From positions 1 through 64,000 of the forward strand of contig NZ_BCSM01000001.1 of assembly GCF_001570865.1 (NCBI RefSeq): DNA of 64,000 nucleotides, in the 5' to 3' direction. Made by a program: the position numbers and the translations under genes. Positions within the stretch are counted from its first letter, which is position 1, and every line of letters starts with the position of its first letter. The stretch comes from Rothia kristinae NBRC 15354 (GTDB lineage Bacteria; Actinomycetota; Actinomycetes; Actinomycetales; Micrococcaceae). Below the pieces are notes generated by a model. It saw nothing but the letters and a program-made list of their open reading frames with translations. It did no database searches and was not told the DNA's origin. Below are positions 19,316-28,289 of the stretch, in pieces.

Positions 19316-20091
19316 CAGGACTTCGAAGGGGCCGGCACGTCGGCGAAGACCTCGTGGTGGTCGTCCAGCAGGTGGAAGCGGTTCAGCGGCCACGCGGTGA
19401 CGAAGGCCCGGCCGACGACGTCGTCCGCCTTCACGAACTCCGTCTTCTGCTCGATGTGGTACCGGGAATCCGCCGAGGCGTCCCGGTGGTCGCCCATCAC
19501 GAAGAACTCGCCGTCGGGCACGGTCACGTCGAAGGGCATCCCGCAGGGGTGGGAGCCGGGGTACAGGTAGGAGGATTCGTCCAGGGTCCTGCCGTTGACG
19601 GTGACCTCGGAATCGGCGTCCTTGCACACCACGTGGTCCCCGCCGGTGCCGATGACGCGCTTGATGAGGTAGTTCTCCGAGGCATCCGGCATGACCCCGA
19701 CGAAGGACAGCGCCTTGCGCGCCGGGGAGACCTGGCCCTGCTGCGAGGCGGGGATCCACCCCTGGGTGTCCTCGAAGACGATGATGTCCCCGCGGGAAGG
19801 GTCGTGGAACCAGCTGCCGGCGACGTTGACGAAGATGCGGTCGTTCAGCTCGAGGGTGTTCTCCATCGAGCCGGAGGGGATGTAGAAGCCGCGCAGCAGG
19901 AAGGTCTTGACCAGGAAGGCGATGATCACCGCGTAGAGGATGACCAGCAGGGTCTCCCGGATCTTCCCCCAGGCCCCCTGCGGCCGCTCCTCCCGGTCCC
20001 GGCGCCGAGCCCTCCGGGAGCGGTGCCCGGCCGCGGGGGTCGGGGCGGCGTCGTCGGGGTGGGAGGCCGCGGGCGTGGCCGGATCTGCCAT
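19315..20091 (-). CDS. lepB: Signal peptidase I (second copy in tandem)
   Basis: 258 residues, with a Pro/Ala/Asp N-terminal tail, a basic stretch ([13 protein letters not shown]), one transmembrane helix ([21 protein letters not shown]) and an extracytoplasmic catalytic domain. The Ser/Lys dyad is seen in PSGSMENTL and [11 protein letters not shown]; the [10 protein letters not shown] and [12 protein letters not shown] boxes are intact. It cleaves signal peptides of Sec/Tat substrates outside the membrane. ATG with AAGGAA upstream. It lies directly after a second lepB (62 bp) and overlaps rnhB, so the two peptidases are probably co-expressed, perhaps with different preferences. Confidence 0.95.
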   Translation of the reverse strand: MADPATPAASHPDDAAPTPAAGHRSRRARRRDREERPQGAWGKIRETLLVILYAVIIAFLVKTFLLRGFYIPSGSMENTLELNDRIFVNVAGSWFHDPSRGDIIVFEDTQGWIPASQQGQVSPARKALSFVGVMPDASENYLIKRVIGTGGDHVVCKDADSEVTVNGRTLDESSYLYPGSHPCGMPFDVTVPDGEFFVMGDHRDASADSRYHIEQKTEFVKADDVVGRAFVTAWPLNRFHLLDDHHEVFADVPAPSKS

Positions 20092-20153
20092 GGGATTCCT
20101 TCATGGGCCGGGTCGGCGGGGTCCCGCCGGGTGGTGGATGGGGCTACCGCAGT

Positions 20154-20819
20154 CTAACGGTCCAGGCTGTGAATACGATGCAGCGGCCAGACGACGGCCA
20201 CGGGGGTGCCGATGATCCGGTCCTCGCGGATCATCCCCCCGCCGGGGGCCCCGAGCAGCGCCCGGGAGTCCCGGGAGTCGGAGCGGTGATCCCCCATGAC
20301 CCACAGCCGGCCGGCGGGAACCCGCACGGAGAACTCCTGCTCGGAGGGCTTCTCCCCGGGCGGCAGGTACGGCTCGGTCAGGGGCTGGCCGTTGACCTCC
20401 AGGCGCCCGTCCGCGGAGCAGCAGCGCACGGTGTCCCCGCCGACGCCGATCACGCGCTTGACGAACACGTCCTCGCGGATGCGCAGGCCGGTCCAGGCGC
20501 CGGCGACCTCCAGGGTGTGGCCCAGCCACCCGCCCTCGGAGCGGTAGGGGGCCAGGGAGCCGGTGCCGTCGAAGACGATGATCTGCCCACGCTCCGGGTG
20601 GTCCTGACCCACCCGCCAGACCGCGATCCGATCCCCCGGCATCAGGGTGTCCTCCATGGACCCGGAGGGCACCGTGAAGATCTCCAGCAGCAGGCAGCGC
20701 ACGAGGATCATCAGCGTCAGCGCCAGGGCCAGGACCGCAACGACCAAGCGCCGACCCCCGAGCGGGAGTCGGCGCTTGGCCTCAGGGGCGGAAGGCTCCG
20801 CCCGAGATGAGGGTGACAA
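20154..20819 (-). CDS. lepB: Signal peptidase I (first copy in tandem)
   Basis: 221 residues if it starts at the TTG at 20819, just after rplS. One N-terminal transmembrane helix (LVVAVLALALTLMILVRCLLLEIF), then the catalytic domain: Ser in PSGSMEDTLMPGDRI, Lys in FVKRVIGVGGDTVRCCSADGR, and the MGDHRSDSRDSR box. The start is uncertain: TTG is the only plausible codon before the membrane segment, it has no proper ribosome site, and a strong hairpin covers codons for the basic AKRRLPLGGRRL segment. Shorter N-terminus and different loops than the neighbouring LepB, so it is a paralogue rather than a recent duplicate. Confidence 0.9.
   Translation of the reverse strand: MSPSSRAEPSAPEAKRRLPLGGRRLVVAVLALALTLMILVRCLLLEIFTVPSGSMEDTLMPGDRIAVWRVGQDHPERGQIIVFDGTGSLAPYRSEGGWLGHTLEVAGAWTGLRIREDVFVKRVIGVGGDTVRCCSADGRLEVNGQPLTEPYLPPGEKPSEQEFSVRVPAGRLWVMGDHRSDSRDSRALLGAPGGGMIREDRIIGTPVAVVWPLHRIHSLDR
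20744..20779 (-). promoter_or_regulatory. Hairpin at the rplS-lepB junction, inside the lepB 5' coding region
   Basis: Perfect 12-bp arms, CCAAGCGCCGAC (20744-20755) and its complement (20768-20779), extendable through the loop by 4 bp. It begins 43 bp after the rplS stop and lies within the first 30 codons of lepB as annotated. It looks like a terminator or attenuator placed after rplS. It may reduce lepB expression relative to the ribosomal protein gene. Confidence 0.5.
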
Positions 20820-20821
20820 CC

Positions 20822-21172
20822 CTACGCGTTGTCGCGCTTCTCGCGGATGCGCGCGGCCTTGCCGTGGCGCTCGCGCATGTAGTACAGCTTGGCGCGGCGC
20901 ACGTCACCGCGGGTCAGCACCTCGATCTTGTCGATGATCGGGGAGTGCACCGGGAAGGTGCGCTCCACGCCGACGCCGAAGGAGACCTTGCGGACGGTGA
21001 AGGTCTCGCGCACCCCGGCACCCTGGCGCCCGACGACGTAGCCGCGGAACACCTGGACGCGGGAGCGGTTGCCCTCCACGATGTTGACGTGCACGTCCAG
21101 GGTGTCGCCGGGACCGAAGTCCGGGATGTCCTGGCGCAGGGACTTGCTGTCGATGAAATCGAGAGTCTGCAT
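20822..21172 (-). CDS. rplS: 50S ribosomal protein L19
   Basis: 116 residues, the standard length of bL19. It sits at the 30S-50S interface. The sequence is highly typical: [54 protein letters not shown], then [45 protein letters not shown]. The start at 21172 has GAGGAGAAG about 10 nt upstream. It is the last ribosomal gene of the rpsP-khpA-rimM-trmD-rplS cluster; trmD ends 186 bp upstream. lepB begins within 3 bp of its stop. Confidence 0.98.
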   Translation of the reverse strand: MQTLDFIDSKSLRQDIPDFGPGDTLDVHVNIVEGNRSRVQVFRGYVVGRQGAGVRETFTVRKVSFGVGVERTFPVHSPIIDKIEVLTRGDVRRAKLYYMRERHGKAARIREKRDNA

Positions 21173-21358
21173 GACTGTTCGCTTCTCCTCGGCCGCCGCC
21201 GCAGGTCGCCGACCGATGCTCACGCCGCCGTGCGCCCCGGGGATCCGGGGGTGGGCGGTGCTGCTGGGTATCCGAAGCAGGATCGGTGCCTCGGTGCCGT
21301 GTCCGTCAGGTCGCTCTTCCCCCTGCGGCAGGGGCGTGCCCGAACACGGCGCAATCGC

Positions 21359-22198
21359 CTATCCTAGCGGGTCGGCGCCCTCGCCGCCAGTGTCGCGGGC
21401 GGCCTCCTCGAGCACCGCCCGGTCGCGCGCGTCCAGGCGCTGCGGGGGCAGCGCCTCGATCAGGTCGGGGCGGCGCTCCAGCGTGCGGCGCAGCTGCCAG
21501 TCCCGGCGGGTCCGGGCGATCAGCGCGTGGTTGCCAGAGAGCAGCACCTGCGGCACCTCCCGGCCGCGCCAGTCGGCCGGCTTGGTGTACACGGGGTACT
21601 CCAGCAGTCCCTCCGCGTGGGATTCCTCGACCAGCGAGGCGGGGTTGCCGATGACCCCGGGCAGCAGCCGGGCCACGGCCTCGATCATCGCCATCACGGC
21701 GACCTCTCCCCCGTTGAGCACGTAGTCCCCGATGCTCACGGGGCGCACGCGGAAGCGCTCGGCGGCCCACTCCAGCACGCGCTCGTCGATGCCCTCGTAG
21801 CGCCCGCAGGCGAAGACCAGGTGCTCCTCCTGCGCCCAGGCCTCGGCGGTGCGCTGGGTGAAGACCTCCCCGGCCGGGGAGGGCACGATCAGCAGCGGCC
21901 GAGGATCCGGCTGCGCAGGCTCGGCGGGTTGAGCAGGCTCGGCGGGTTCGGCGGTATCGGCGGGTTCATCGAGGATGGCCTCCAGGGCTTCGGCCCACGG
22001 CTCGGGCTTCATGACCATCCCGGCCCCGCCGCCGTAGGGGGTGTCGTCCACGGTGCGGTGTCGGTCGTGGGTGTGCTCGCGCAGGTCGTGCACGCGCAGA
22101 TCCAGCAGACCGGCGCGGCGGGCCTTGCCGATCAGGGACAGCTCCAGGGGCGCCAGGTACTCCGTGAAGATGGAGACGACGTCGTAGCGGTGCCTCAC
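21359..22198 (-). CDS. trmD: tRNA (guanine-N1-)-methyltransferase
   Basis: 279 residues. TrmD makes m1G37 next to the anticodon, preventing frameshifting. The knotted SPOUT fold is recognised by [13 protein letters not shown], the deep-knot motif [32 protein letters not shown], and the N-terminal [12 protein letters not shown]. An unusual run of Ala-Glu-Pro-Gln repeats (about residues 80-95, within the stretch [11 protein letters not shown] onward) is inserted between the N-terminal [12 protein letters not shown] segment and the [12 protein letters not shown] strand; it is coded by a short tandem repeat near 21915-21965. The start overlaps the rimM stop by 4 bp (ATGA). Confidence 0.96.
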   Translation of the reverse strand: MRHRYDVVSIFTEYLAPLELSLIGKARRAGLLDLRVHDLREHTHDRHRTVDDTPYGGGAGMVMKPEPWAEALEAILDEPADTAEPAEPAQPAEPAQPDPRPLLIVPSPAGEVFTQRTAEAWAQEEHLVFACGRYEGIDERVLEWAAERFRVRPVSIGDYVLNGGEVAVMAMIEAVARLLPGVIGNPASLVEESHAEGLLEYPVYTKPADWRGREVPQVLLSGNHALIARTRRDWQLRRTLERRPDLIEALPPQRLDARDRAVLEEAARDTGGEGADPLG

Positions 22199-22821
22199 GG
22201 CCGCGGCTCCCCGTCCTGCGCGTCGTCGTCGCCCCGGTCCGGCGCGTCGGCGTCGTCCCGGTTCAGGTTCAGCAGGCCCGGCGGGGGCGTGATGATGATC
22301 CGCCCGGCCTCCAGGTCCACCTCCGGGACAATCTCAGCCACGAAGGGCACCAGGGACTCGGAGCCGTCCGCGAGGGTCACGGCCAGCAGGTCCTGGGTCG
22401 GCAGGGTCTGCAGCCCGGAGACGGTCCCGACCGGCTCCCCCAGCCGAGCACGCGCTGCATCCTCACCGGCGCGGTCCCACTCCTCGGGGTCCACGGCGTA
22501 CACGGCCAGGCCCGTGAGCTCGTGCTCGTAGTACCCCTCGGTCTCCTCCGCCTCCTCGGTGTCGATGAGCAGGTGGTGGTTGCGCAGGGCCTCGGCCCCG
22601 TTGCGGTCGGAGACCTCCTCGAAGCGCAGCACCAGGATGGACTTGTTCCACCGGGCGCCGGCCACCGTGAGGGTGCCTTCGGGGGCCAGCGGGCTGGCCG
22701 GGTCCAGAATCAGAACCTCCCCCCGGGCGAAGCGGGTCTCGGGGTCGTCGGTGAGCAACTGGACGGTCACCTCCCCGCGGATGCCGTGGGGCTTGCCGAT
22801 GCGGGCGGCCTGGACGCGCAC
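22195..22821 (-). CDS. rimM: Ribosome maturation factor RimM
   Basis: 208 residues; GTG start with AGGAGG six to seven bases upstream. RimM binds S19 and helps assemble the 30S head. It has the N-terminal RimM barrel ([29 protein letters not shown]) and a C-terminal PRC-barrel ([14 protein letters not shown]...[46 protein letters not shown]). The last 35 residues are an acidic Asp/Asn-rich tail. It is coupled to trmD by a 4-bp overlap. A 16-bp hairpin separates it from khpA. Confidence 0.96.
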   Translation of the reverse strand: MRVQAARIGKPHGIRGEVTVQLLTDDPETRFARGEVLILDPASPLAPEGTLTVAGARWNKSILVLRFEEVSDRNGAEALRNHHLLIDTEEAEETEGYYEHELTGLAVYAVDPEEWDRAGEDAARARLGEPVGTVSGLQTLPTQDLLAVTLADGSESLVPFVAEIVPEVDLEAGRIIITPPPGLLNLNRDDADAPDRGDDDAQDGEPRP

Positions 22822-22864
22822 TGGTCCTCCTGGGAGTGGGGTCTGAAGGGATGTGGGAACGGCG

Positions 22865-22903
22865 AAGGCCCGCGGCCGCCGGGATGCGGCGGCCGCGGGC
22901 CTT
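22865..22903 (-). terminator. Strong hairpin between khpA and rimM
   Basis: Perfect 16-bp arms, 22865-22880 and 22888-22903 (AAGGCCCGCGGCCGCC type), with a 7-nt loop. It lies 61 bp after the khpA stop and about 43 bp before the rimM start, so it may act as a partial terminator setting rpsP-khpA levels above rimM-trmD. No T-run follows. Confidence 0.65.
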
Positions 22904-22964
22904 GGCTGCGTCGGCTCCCGCGGCGGTCGATGGCGCGCGGGGTCCGAGTCGGCGACGGCGGGGA

Positions 22965-23204
22965 TCAGCGGCGGTCGGTGTCGACGATGTCGACCTTGAC
23001 CTGCTCATCCTCCGCCAGCGCGCCGATCACGGTGCGCACGGATTTCGCGGTGCGCCCGTTGCGCCCGATGACGCGGCCGAGGTCCTCGGGGTCCACTCGG
23101 ACCTCGAGGGTCTGGCCGCGGCGGCCGCTGTGGGAGCGGACCTCGACCTCCTCGGGGTCATCCACGATGCCCTTGATGAGGTGCTCCAGCGCGTCGGCGA
23201 GCAT
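22965..23204 (-). CDS. khpA: KH domain RNA-binding protein KhpA
   Basis: 79 residues, the usual size. A single KH domain with the GxxG loop inside VIGRNGRTAKSVRTVI and flanking VEVRVDPEDLGR strand. KhpA binds RNA, often with KhpB/Jag, and is linked to cell-size control in Gram-positive bacteria. The ATG follows the rpsP stop after 2 bp, with GGAG and the TAA of rpsP just upstream, so the pair is translationally coupled. The position between rpsP and rimM is conserved in actinobacteria. Confidence 0.95.
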   Translation of the reverse strand: MLADALEHLIKGIVDDPEEVEVRSHSGRRGQTLEVRVDPEDLGRVIGRNGRTAKSVRTVIGALAEDEQVKVDIVDTDRR

Positions 23205-23206
23205 GA

Positions 23207-23617
23207 TTACTCCGCGGACTCCTCGGCCGGGGTCTCGGTCTCCTCGGCCTTCTGCTCACCCTTGGGGGTGACGGCCTCGGTGATGATCACGGAGCCCTTC
23301 TCCGGGACGGTGAACTCGGGCTTGGGCTCGACCGGCTTGACGGAGGACTCGGTGGAGCCCTCGCCGGTGAACTTGGCCCAGTCGCCGGTCAGCTTGAGAA
23401 GCTTCAGCACCTGCTCGGTCGGCTGGGCGCCGACAGACAGCCAGTGCTGGGCGCGCTCCGAGTCGATGCGCACGAGCGAGGGGTTCTCGGTCGGCTGGTA
23501 GATGCCGATCTCCTCGATCGCGCGGCCATCGCGCTTGGTGCGGGAATCCATGACCACCACGCGGTAGCGGGGGTCACGGATCTTGCCCATACGCTTCAGA
23601 CGGATCTTCGTAGCCAC
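23207..23617 (-). CDS. rpsP: 30S ribosomal protein S16
   Basis: 136 residues from the GTG at 23617 with AGGAGAG upstream. bS16 stabilises the 30S body. The first 80 residues are typical ([45 protein letters not shown]), ending near [13 protein letters not shown]. The last 50 residues form an acidic, Glu/Thr/Pro-rich tail (KPVEPKPEF...[15 protein letters not shown]-like), common in actinobacterial S16 but absent from E. coli. First gene of the rpsP-khpA-rimM-trmD-rplS run, with a recognisable promoter upstream. Confidence 0.97.
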   Translation of the reverse strand: MATKIRLKRMGKIRDPRYRVVVMDSRTKRDGRAIEEIGIYQPTENPSLVRIDSERAQHWLSVGAQPTEQVLKLLKLTGDWAKFTGEGSTESSVKPVEPKPEFTVPEKGSVIITEAVTPKGEQKAEETETPAEESAE

Positions 23618-23730
23618 TGTTGTGGACTCTCCTGTTTCTGTACATGGTGAGCCGGTCGCAGGCGGTACGCGCCGTGGGGTGGGCGGTGGTGCCTGGCGGC
23701 TCGATGCGGACACAATGAACACGCGGTGAG

Positions 23731-23759
23731 AGGGTCCGCGCGCATCGAGTACCCGTCAA
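23731..23759 (-). promoter_or_regulatory. rpsP promoter, TTGACG-17-GACCCT
   Basis: On the minus strand TTGACG (23754-23759) and GACCCT (23731-23736) are separated by exactly 17 nt, a near-consensus vegetative promoter. It would give a leader of about 105 nt before the GTG. A second TTGAC element lies a little further upstream, so tandem promoters are possible. This is the clearest -35/-10 pair I found in the window. Confidence 0.6.
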
Positions 23760-23822
23760 GTATGCCAGATGGGTCAAGTCCTGGCCAGCACCGCGCGCAG
23801 CCGCCCTCTCCCCGCCCCGGTG

Positions 23823-24986
23823 TCAGGACCGGCCGGTGAGCACCTGCCCCCAGCGCAGCCGGGTCCCGGTGCGCAGCACCGCCCGCCGGTACACGCGCCC
23901 GGCCCACGCGGTGATCAGCACCAGGGCCAGCAGACCCAGGCCCAGGGAGGCCGCACCCTCGACGGGCCCGGCGGTGCCCTGCACCAGGCGCAGCGGCATC
24001 ACCACCGAGGAGGCCAGCGGCACCCAGGACAGCGCGGTCTGCACGGTGCCGGAGGCGAACAGCCCGGCGAAGTACAGGACCATGAGGATCGTGGTCAGCG
24101 GGGTGGAGGTCGCGGAGAGGTCCTCGGGGCGATCCGCCATCGCCCCGGCCACCGCCCACAGCGCCGCGAGGATCGAGAAGCCCACGAGGAAGAAGGCCAG
24201 GAACCACCCCGAGCCGCGCAGCACCCAGCCCATCTCCAGGCCGACGTCGAAGAGGTTCATCGCCAGCAGTCCGGCGGCCAGGTAGAGGACCAGCTGGCCC
24301 AGGGCCAGCCCGATGTTGGCCGCGAGCTTGCCGATGAGCACCTGGCGCACGGGTACGGCGGCCGCGATGATCTCCACGACGCGGTGGGACTTCTCCTCGA
24401 GGATGGACTGGGCGATGCCCATGCCGAAGACGATCGCGGCCAGGTAGAACAGGATCGCGAAGACGAAGCTGAGCACCCGACCGGCGGCCACCTGCTGGGA
24501 GGACTCCGTGCCCTCCAGGGACACCCGGGCCTCGGCGCGCAGGGCCGTGAGGTCCACTCCCTGTTCCGCGGCCGCCCGGGCCTCCAGATCCTCGGTGACG
24601 ACCTCCGTCAGGATGCGGGAGTGCTGCGTGGCGGACCCGTCCGGGGTGATGATGCTCCAGCGATCCCCGCGCTGGATGAGGGCCAGGTCCGCCTCGTCCC
24701 GTTCGACGCGGTCGATGGCCTCCTGATCGCTCCCGACCCGCTCGGGGGTCAGGGAGTCCTGCGCCGAGCTCTCGTGCAGCGTCGTCTCGGCCTGCTCCAC
24801 GTACTGCTGGGCCTGGGAGGAGGAGACCGCCACGGTGGTCTCGGTGCCGCGGTCGGAGAACCAGGAGTAGGCGGCGATGCCGCCGATAATGAGGACCAGC
24901 GTGACGACGAGGCTGGTCAGGAAGGATTTCGCGGTGGCGCGCACGGCGATCTCGCGCAGCGCCACGGTCTGCCAGGCGGTGGTCAT
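23823..24986 (-). CDS. ABC-2 type transporter permease (NatB-like)
   Basis: 387 residues from the ATG at 24986, overlapping the ATPase stop by 4 bp (ATGA). The layout is that of NatB/ABC-2 permeases: one N-terminal transmembrane helix (SFLTSLVVTLVLIIGGIAAYSWF), a large extracytoplasmic domain of about 150 residues, then five to six membrane helices from about residue 175. The ILEEKSHRVVEIIAAAVPVRQVLIGKLAA motif typical of this family is present. With the adjacent ATPase it forms an exporter; NatAB homologs extrude sodium, and others export drugs or peptides, but the substrate is not evident here. It sits downstream of a two-component system on the same strand. Confidence 0.88.
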   Translation of the reverse strand: MTTAWQTVALREIAVRATAKSFLTSLVVTLVLIIGGIAAYSWFSDRGTETTVAVSSSQAQQYVEQAETTLHESSAQDSLTPERVGSDQEAIDRVERDEADLALIQRGDRWSIITPDGSATQHSRILTEVVTEDLEARAAAEQGVDLTALRAEARVSLEGTESSQQVAAGRVLSFVFAILFYLAAIVFGMGIAQSILEEKSHRVVEIIAAAVPVRQVLIGKLAANIGLALGQLVLYLAAGLLAMNLFDVGLEMGWVLRGSGWFLAFFLVGFSILAALWAVAGAMADRPEDLSATSTPLTTILMVLYFAGLFASGTVQTALSWVPLASSVVMPLRLVQGTAGPVEGAASLGLGLLALVLITAWAGRVYRRAVLRTGTRLRWGQVLTGRS

Positions 24987-25900
24987 CGGGTGGCCTTCCG
25001 GTAGATCTCGCTGAGGGTCGGGTAGATGCGGGTGAAGCCGGTGAGCCCGCGGGGCACGAGGTCGGCCAGCAGGCGCGAGCGCGTCCGATCGCTCTCCCCC
25101 GGGTCCTCCGGGAGCTCCACGAGCGCCTCTCGCCCGGCGACGTCGAGCACGTCCAGTTCGGGGACGTCCCGCAGCCAGCCCAGGTCCGCCTCGGCGGTGA
25201 TCCGGTAGCGGGCCGGGCCGGTGCTGCGCAGGGTCTCGGCGCTCCCGGCGACGGCCACCGTCCCCTCGTGGAGGATGACGACGTCTTCGCACAGCCGCTC
25301 CACCAGGTCCAGCTGGTGGCTGGAGAACAGCACGGGCACCCCGCGGCGCAGCAGGCGACGCAGCATCTCGACCATGGAGTCCACGGCCGCGGGGTCCAGC
25401 CCGGAGAACGGCTCGTCCAGGATCAGGGCCTCCGGCTCGTGGATCAGGGCCGCCGCGATCTGCACGCGCTGCTGGTTGCCCAGGGAGAGGGATTCCAGCA
25501 GGTCGCGGCCCCGATCCGCGAGGCCGAACTCCTCCAGGAGCCGCCCGGCCCGGTCGCGGGCCTCGGCTCGGGCCACACCCTGCAGCTGGGCGAGGTAGAC
25601 CAGCTGGTCGATGATCCGCTGCTTGGGCCACAGCCCGCGCTCCTCCGGCATGTACCCGAAGCGGCCGATCTGCTCCGCGCCCAGGGGCTCACCGCGCCAC
25701 AGGACCTCCCCCGCCGCGGGTTCCAAGATCCCCATGATCATGCGCAGGGTGGTGGTCTTCCCGGCGCCGTTGGCGCCGAGGAACCCGGTCATCGTGCCGG
25801 GGCGCAGGGCGAAGTCCAGCCCGTCCACCACGGTCCGCTCGCCGAAGCGGCGAGTCAGGCCGTGCACGCGCAGCACGGGGTCATCGGGCATCGGGGGCAT
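24983..25900 (-). CDS. ABC transporter ATP-binding protein (NatA-like)
   Basis: 305 residues from the ATG at 25900 (GAGGAGA upstream; an upstream in-frame start is less likely). Walker A GANGAGKTT, Q-loop region, signature LSLGNQQRVQIAAAL (an LSxGNxQ variant typical of NatA-type ATPases), Walker B ALILDEPFSGLDP and switch His in LFSSHQ are all present, followed by a DUF4162-like C-terminal part. It powers the permease encoded next, with which it overlaps by 4 bp. It lies 156 bp after a NarL-type response regulator, a common arrangement in stress-response exporter modules. Confidence 0.9.
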   Translation of the reverse strand: MPPMPDDPVLRVHGLTRRFGERTVVDGLDFALRPGTMTGFLGANGAGKTTTLRMIMGILEPAAGEVLWRGEPLGAEQIGRFGYMPEERGLWPKQRIIDQLVYLAQLQGVARAEARDRAGRLLEEFGLADRGRDLLESLSLGNQQRVQIAAALIHEPEALILDEPFSGLDPAAVDSMVEMLRRLLRRGVPVLFSSHQLDLVERLCEDVVILHEGTVAVAGSAETLRSTGPARYRITAEADLGWLRDVPELDVLDVAGREALVELPEDPGESDRTRSRLLADLVPRGLTGFTRIYPTLSEIYRKATR

Positions 25901-26056
25901 GGGGGTCTCCTCAGGGCTTCGGATGCGGCGGATGCGGACGCGCACGGCGGTGCGGGCCGCGTCATCCACGCTAGGCCGAGCGATTCCGGCCTCGCCTCCC
26001 CCCGGAGGATGAATCCGCCTCCGGCGCCCCTCCCCCGGCGGGGGGATCCACGCGGA

Positions 26057-26857
26057 TCAGTCCCGGGCGCCGAGCCCGGCCCGGTGCGCGAGCACGACCG
26101 CCTGCACCCGGTCCCGGGAGCCCGTCTTGGCGAAGACGGCGGAGACGTGGGTCTTCACGGTGGCCTGCCCGAGCCACAGCTTCTCGGCGATCTCGCCGTT
26201 GGACAGGCCCTGGGCCATCAGCCCGAGGATCTGCGTCTCGCGCGGGGTCAGCGTGGCCAGGCGACGGCGGGCCTCCTCCCGTTCGGCCTCGCGCGCGGGG
26301 TCCGGTTCCGCCCCCGCCCCCGGCTCGACGGCGTCGGGCGAGGAAGCGCACCCACCGGCAGCCTTGCCGGTGCGGCCCTCCCCGGCCAGGCCGTGTTCGG
26401 GCGCCCCCTCCCCGGATTCCCCGGGCATCCCGGCCACCCGCCGGATCAGCGGGAGGGTGACCTCGGGGCTGAGCAGGGCCTGCCCGGATCCCACGGCGCG
26501 CACGGCCGCGACGAGCTCCTCCGGGGTGGCCGTCTTCAGCAGGAAGCCGCTGGCCCCGGCCCGCAGGGCGGCCATCAGGTGCTGGTCCTCACCGAAGGTG
26601 GTCAGCATCAGGACCCGGCCGAGCTGGCGTCGAGTCACCTCCCGGGTCGCCTCGATGCCGTTGACCCCGGGCATCTGGATGTCCATCAGCACGACGTCGG
26701 CGGGCCGCTCGGCCAGCAGCCGCAGAGCCTGACCGCCGTCGGCCGCCTCCCCGATGACCTCGATGTCCTCCTCCAGCTCCAGGACCAGGCGGAATCCGGC
26801 CCGGACCAGCGCCTGATCGTCCACCAGAAGCACCCGCAGAGTCTGCGCCTCAGCCAC
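26057..26857 (-). CDS. NarL/LuxR-family response regulator
   Basis: 266 residues. The receiver domain (1-125) has the acidic pair in LLVDDQALVRAG, phospho-acceptor Asp59 in VVLMDIQMPGVNG, Thr in MLTTFGE and Lys in FLLKTATPEELV. The C-terminal LuxR-type helix-turn-helix is LTPRETQILGLMAQGLSNGEIAEKLWLGQATVKTHVSAVFAKTGSRDRVQAVV. The linker is about 50 residues longer than usual, Gly/Ala/Glu-rich and probably disordered. The gene overlaps the kinase gene by 8 bp. Its targets may include the ABC exporter genes 156 bp downstream, by position. Confidence 0.93.
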   Translation of the reverse strand: MAEAQTLRVLLVDDQALVRAGFRLVLELEEDIEVIGEAADGGQALRLLAERPADVVLMDIQMPGVNGIEATREVTRRQLGRVLMLTTFGEDQHLMAALRAGASGFLLKTATPEELVAAVRAVGSGQALLSPEVTLPLIRRVAGMPGESGEGAPEHGLAGEGRTGKAAGGCASSPDAVEPGAGAEPDPAREAEREEARRRLATLTPRETQILGLMAQGLSNGEIAEKLWLGQATVKTHVSAVFAKTGSRDRVQAVVLAHRAGLGARD

Positions 26858-28289
26858 GGGAGACCCCCTGCGCCGCTTCGAGCTGCCCGTGCGCCTCCTC
26901 GGGCGGCAGGGGCAGGGCGAAGCGCACGAACCATCCGCGCCCGCCGACGCGCGGACCCCAGCAGGCGTGACCGCCGTGGGCCTCGGCCCGCTCCCGCAGA
27001 CCGCGCAGCCCCCGGCCGCCGGTCCCGCCGATCACACCTCCCACGGGTGCGGGCCCGCCGCCGTCGTCGGTGACCTCGCCCTCCAGCAGACCTGCCTCGG
27101 CGCGCAGGCGCACGACGAAGGCCGCGGTCCCGGAACCGGCGTGCTTGGCGGCGTTGGTCAGGGACTCCTGGGCCATCCTCAGGAAGGCCAGCTGGGCGGG
27201 CAGGCCCATCGTGCGCAGAAGGGTCTCCCACGTCGCCTCGGGCACGGCCAGCTCCCAGCGCACCGTGAGCCCGGCCCGCTCCATCTCCCGGGGCAGGCGC
27301 AGGGTCCGGGCGAGTCCCGGTTCCTCCTCCGCGGACTCCGGGCCCTCGTGGGGGTCGCGCAGGACGGCGAGGATCGTGCGCAGCTCCGCGACGCCCTCCC
27401 GGGTGGAGCCCTCCACGCGCAGGAGGGCCTCGCGCAGGGCGGAGGCCGTCGGGCCCGTCAGGTGAGCCTCGTCGGGGGCGCCGGCCTTCTCCAGGCGCCG
27501 GCGGGCACCGCCGGCGAGCATCCCGACCCCGGTGAAGTGGTGGCCGATCGCGTCGTGCAGCTCTCGGGCCAGGCGCACCCGCTCCTGCAGGACCGCCTGC
27601 TCGCTCAGCCGCTGGGACTGCGCCCGGATGGTCTCGGCCTGCTCGGCCAGCAGGGTCGTGCGCAGGGCGGCGCGCCAGGAGGCCCGCCCGAAGGCCGCGG
27701 CGCCGCCGAAGTAGGCCAGGTTCATCGCGGCGAAGACGAGGACGTAGGAGACCACCGGATCGAAGGGTCCGGCGCCGTCACGGGGAACGCGGTCCTTGAG
27801 GATGGCCACGGACTGCCGCATGGACAGGTCCAGCAGGACCCACAGGGTCATCACGAGGATCACCGCGAGCATCGCCGTCCACACCGCGGCCCGGTGCCGG
27901 GCCCAGGCCACCGCAGAGTAGATGGTCGTGAAGTAGGCGATCTGGAAGGTGACGGTCATGCTGCCGGCCGGACCCAGGTACGCCCCGCCGATGAACAGGG
28001 CCGTAGCCGCCAGCATCGTCGCGACCGGGTGGGAGCGACGCAGCGCCAGCAGTGCCGCCATGAGGAGCACGACGGCGTAGTCCCGCGGCCGCACCGCGTG
28101 ATCGCCGTATTGGCCGACGGACTGCGAGGTCGCGATGTTCAACGCGCTCAGCGCGGCCATCCCCGCGGCGATCAGCGCATCCGCGCGCCGCTGCCGGGCC
28201 GTGGGGGCCGGTCTCACCCAGTCCGGGTGCTGGGGGTCATCCAGTCGGGCGCGGATCCGCTCGGTCCAGGGCGATGCCGCCGGGCTCAC
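26850..28289 (-). CDS. Sensor histidine kinase (HisKA_3 / HPK7 type)
   Basis: 479 residues from the GTG at 28289, which overlaps the upstream gene's stop as GTGA. Five to six N-terminal membrane helices (about residues 38-225) without a large extracytoplasmic sensor loop suggest sensing at or in the membrane. The dimerisation domain has the phospho-acceptor motif LARELHDAIGHHFTGVGMLAGGA, and the HATPase domain has QESLTNAAKHAG and DDGGGP...GGRGLRGLRERAEAHGG boxes, typical partners of NarL-type regulators. The regulator gene follows with an 8-bp overlap. It is coupled upstream to a 416-residue protein of unknown function, which may be an accessory sensor. Confidence 0.92.
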   Translation of the reverse strand: MSPAASPWTERIRARLDDPQHPDWVRPAPTARQRRADALIAAGMAALSALNIATSQSVGQYGDHAVRPRDYAVVLLMAALLALRRSHPVATMLAATALFIGGAYLGPAGSMTVTFQIAYFTTIYSAVAWARHRAAVWTAMLAVILVMTLWVLLDLSMRQSVAILKDRVPRDGAGPFDPVVSYVLVFAAMNLAYFGGAAAFGRASWRAALRTTLLAEQAETIRAQSQRLSEQAVLQERVRLARELHDAIGHHFTGVGMLAGGARRRLEKAGAPDEAHLTGPTASALREALLRVEGSTREGVAELRTILAVLRDPHEGPESAEEEPGLARTLRLPREMERAGLTVRWELAVPEATWETLLRTMGLPAQLAFLRMAQESLTNAAKHAGSGTAAFVVRLRAEAGLLEGEVTDDGGGPAPVGGVIGGTGGRGLRGLRERAEAHGGHACWGPRVGGRGWFVRFALPLPPEEAHGQLEAAQGVSRG

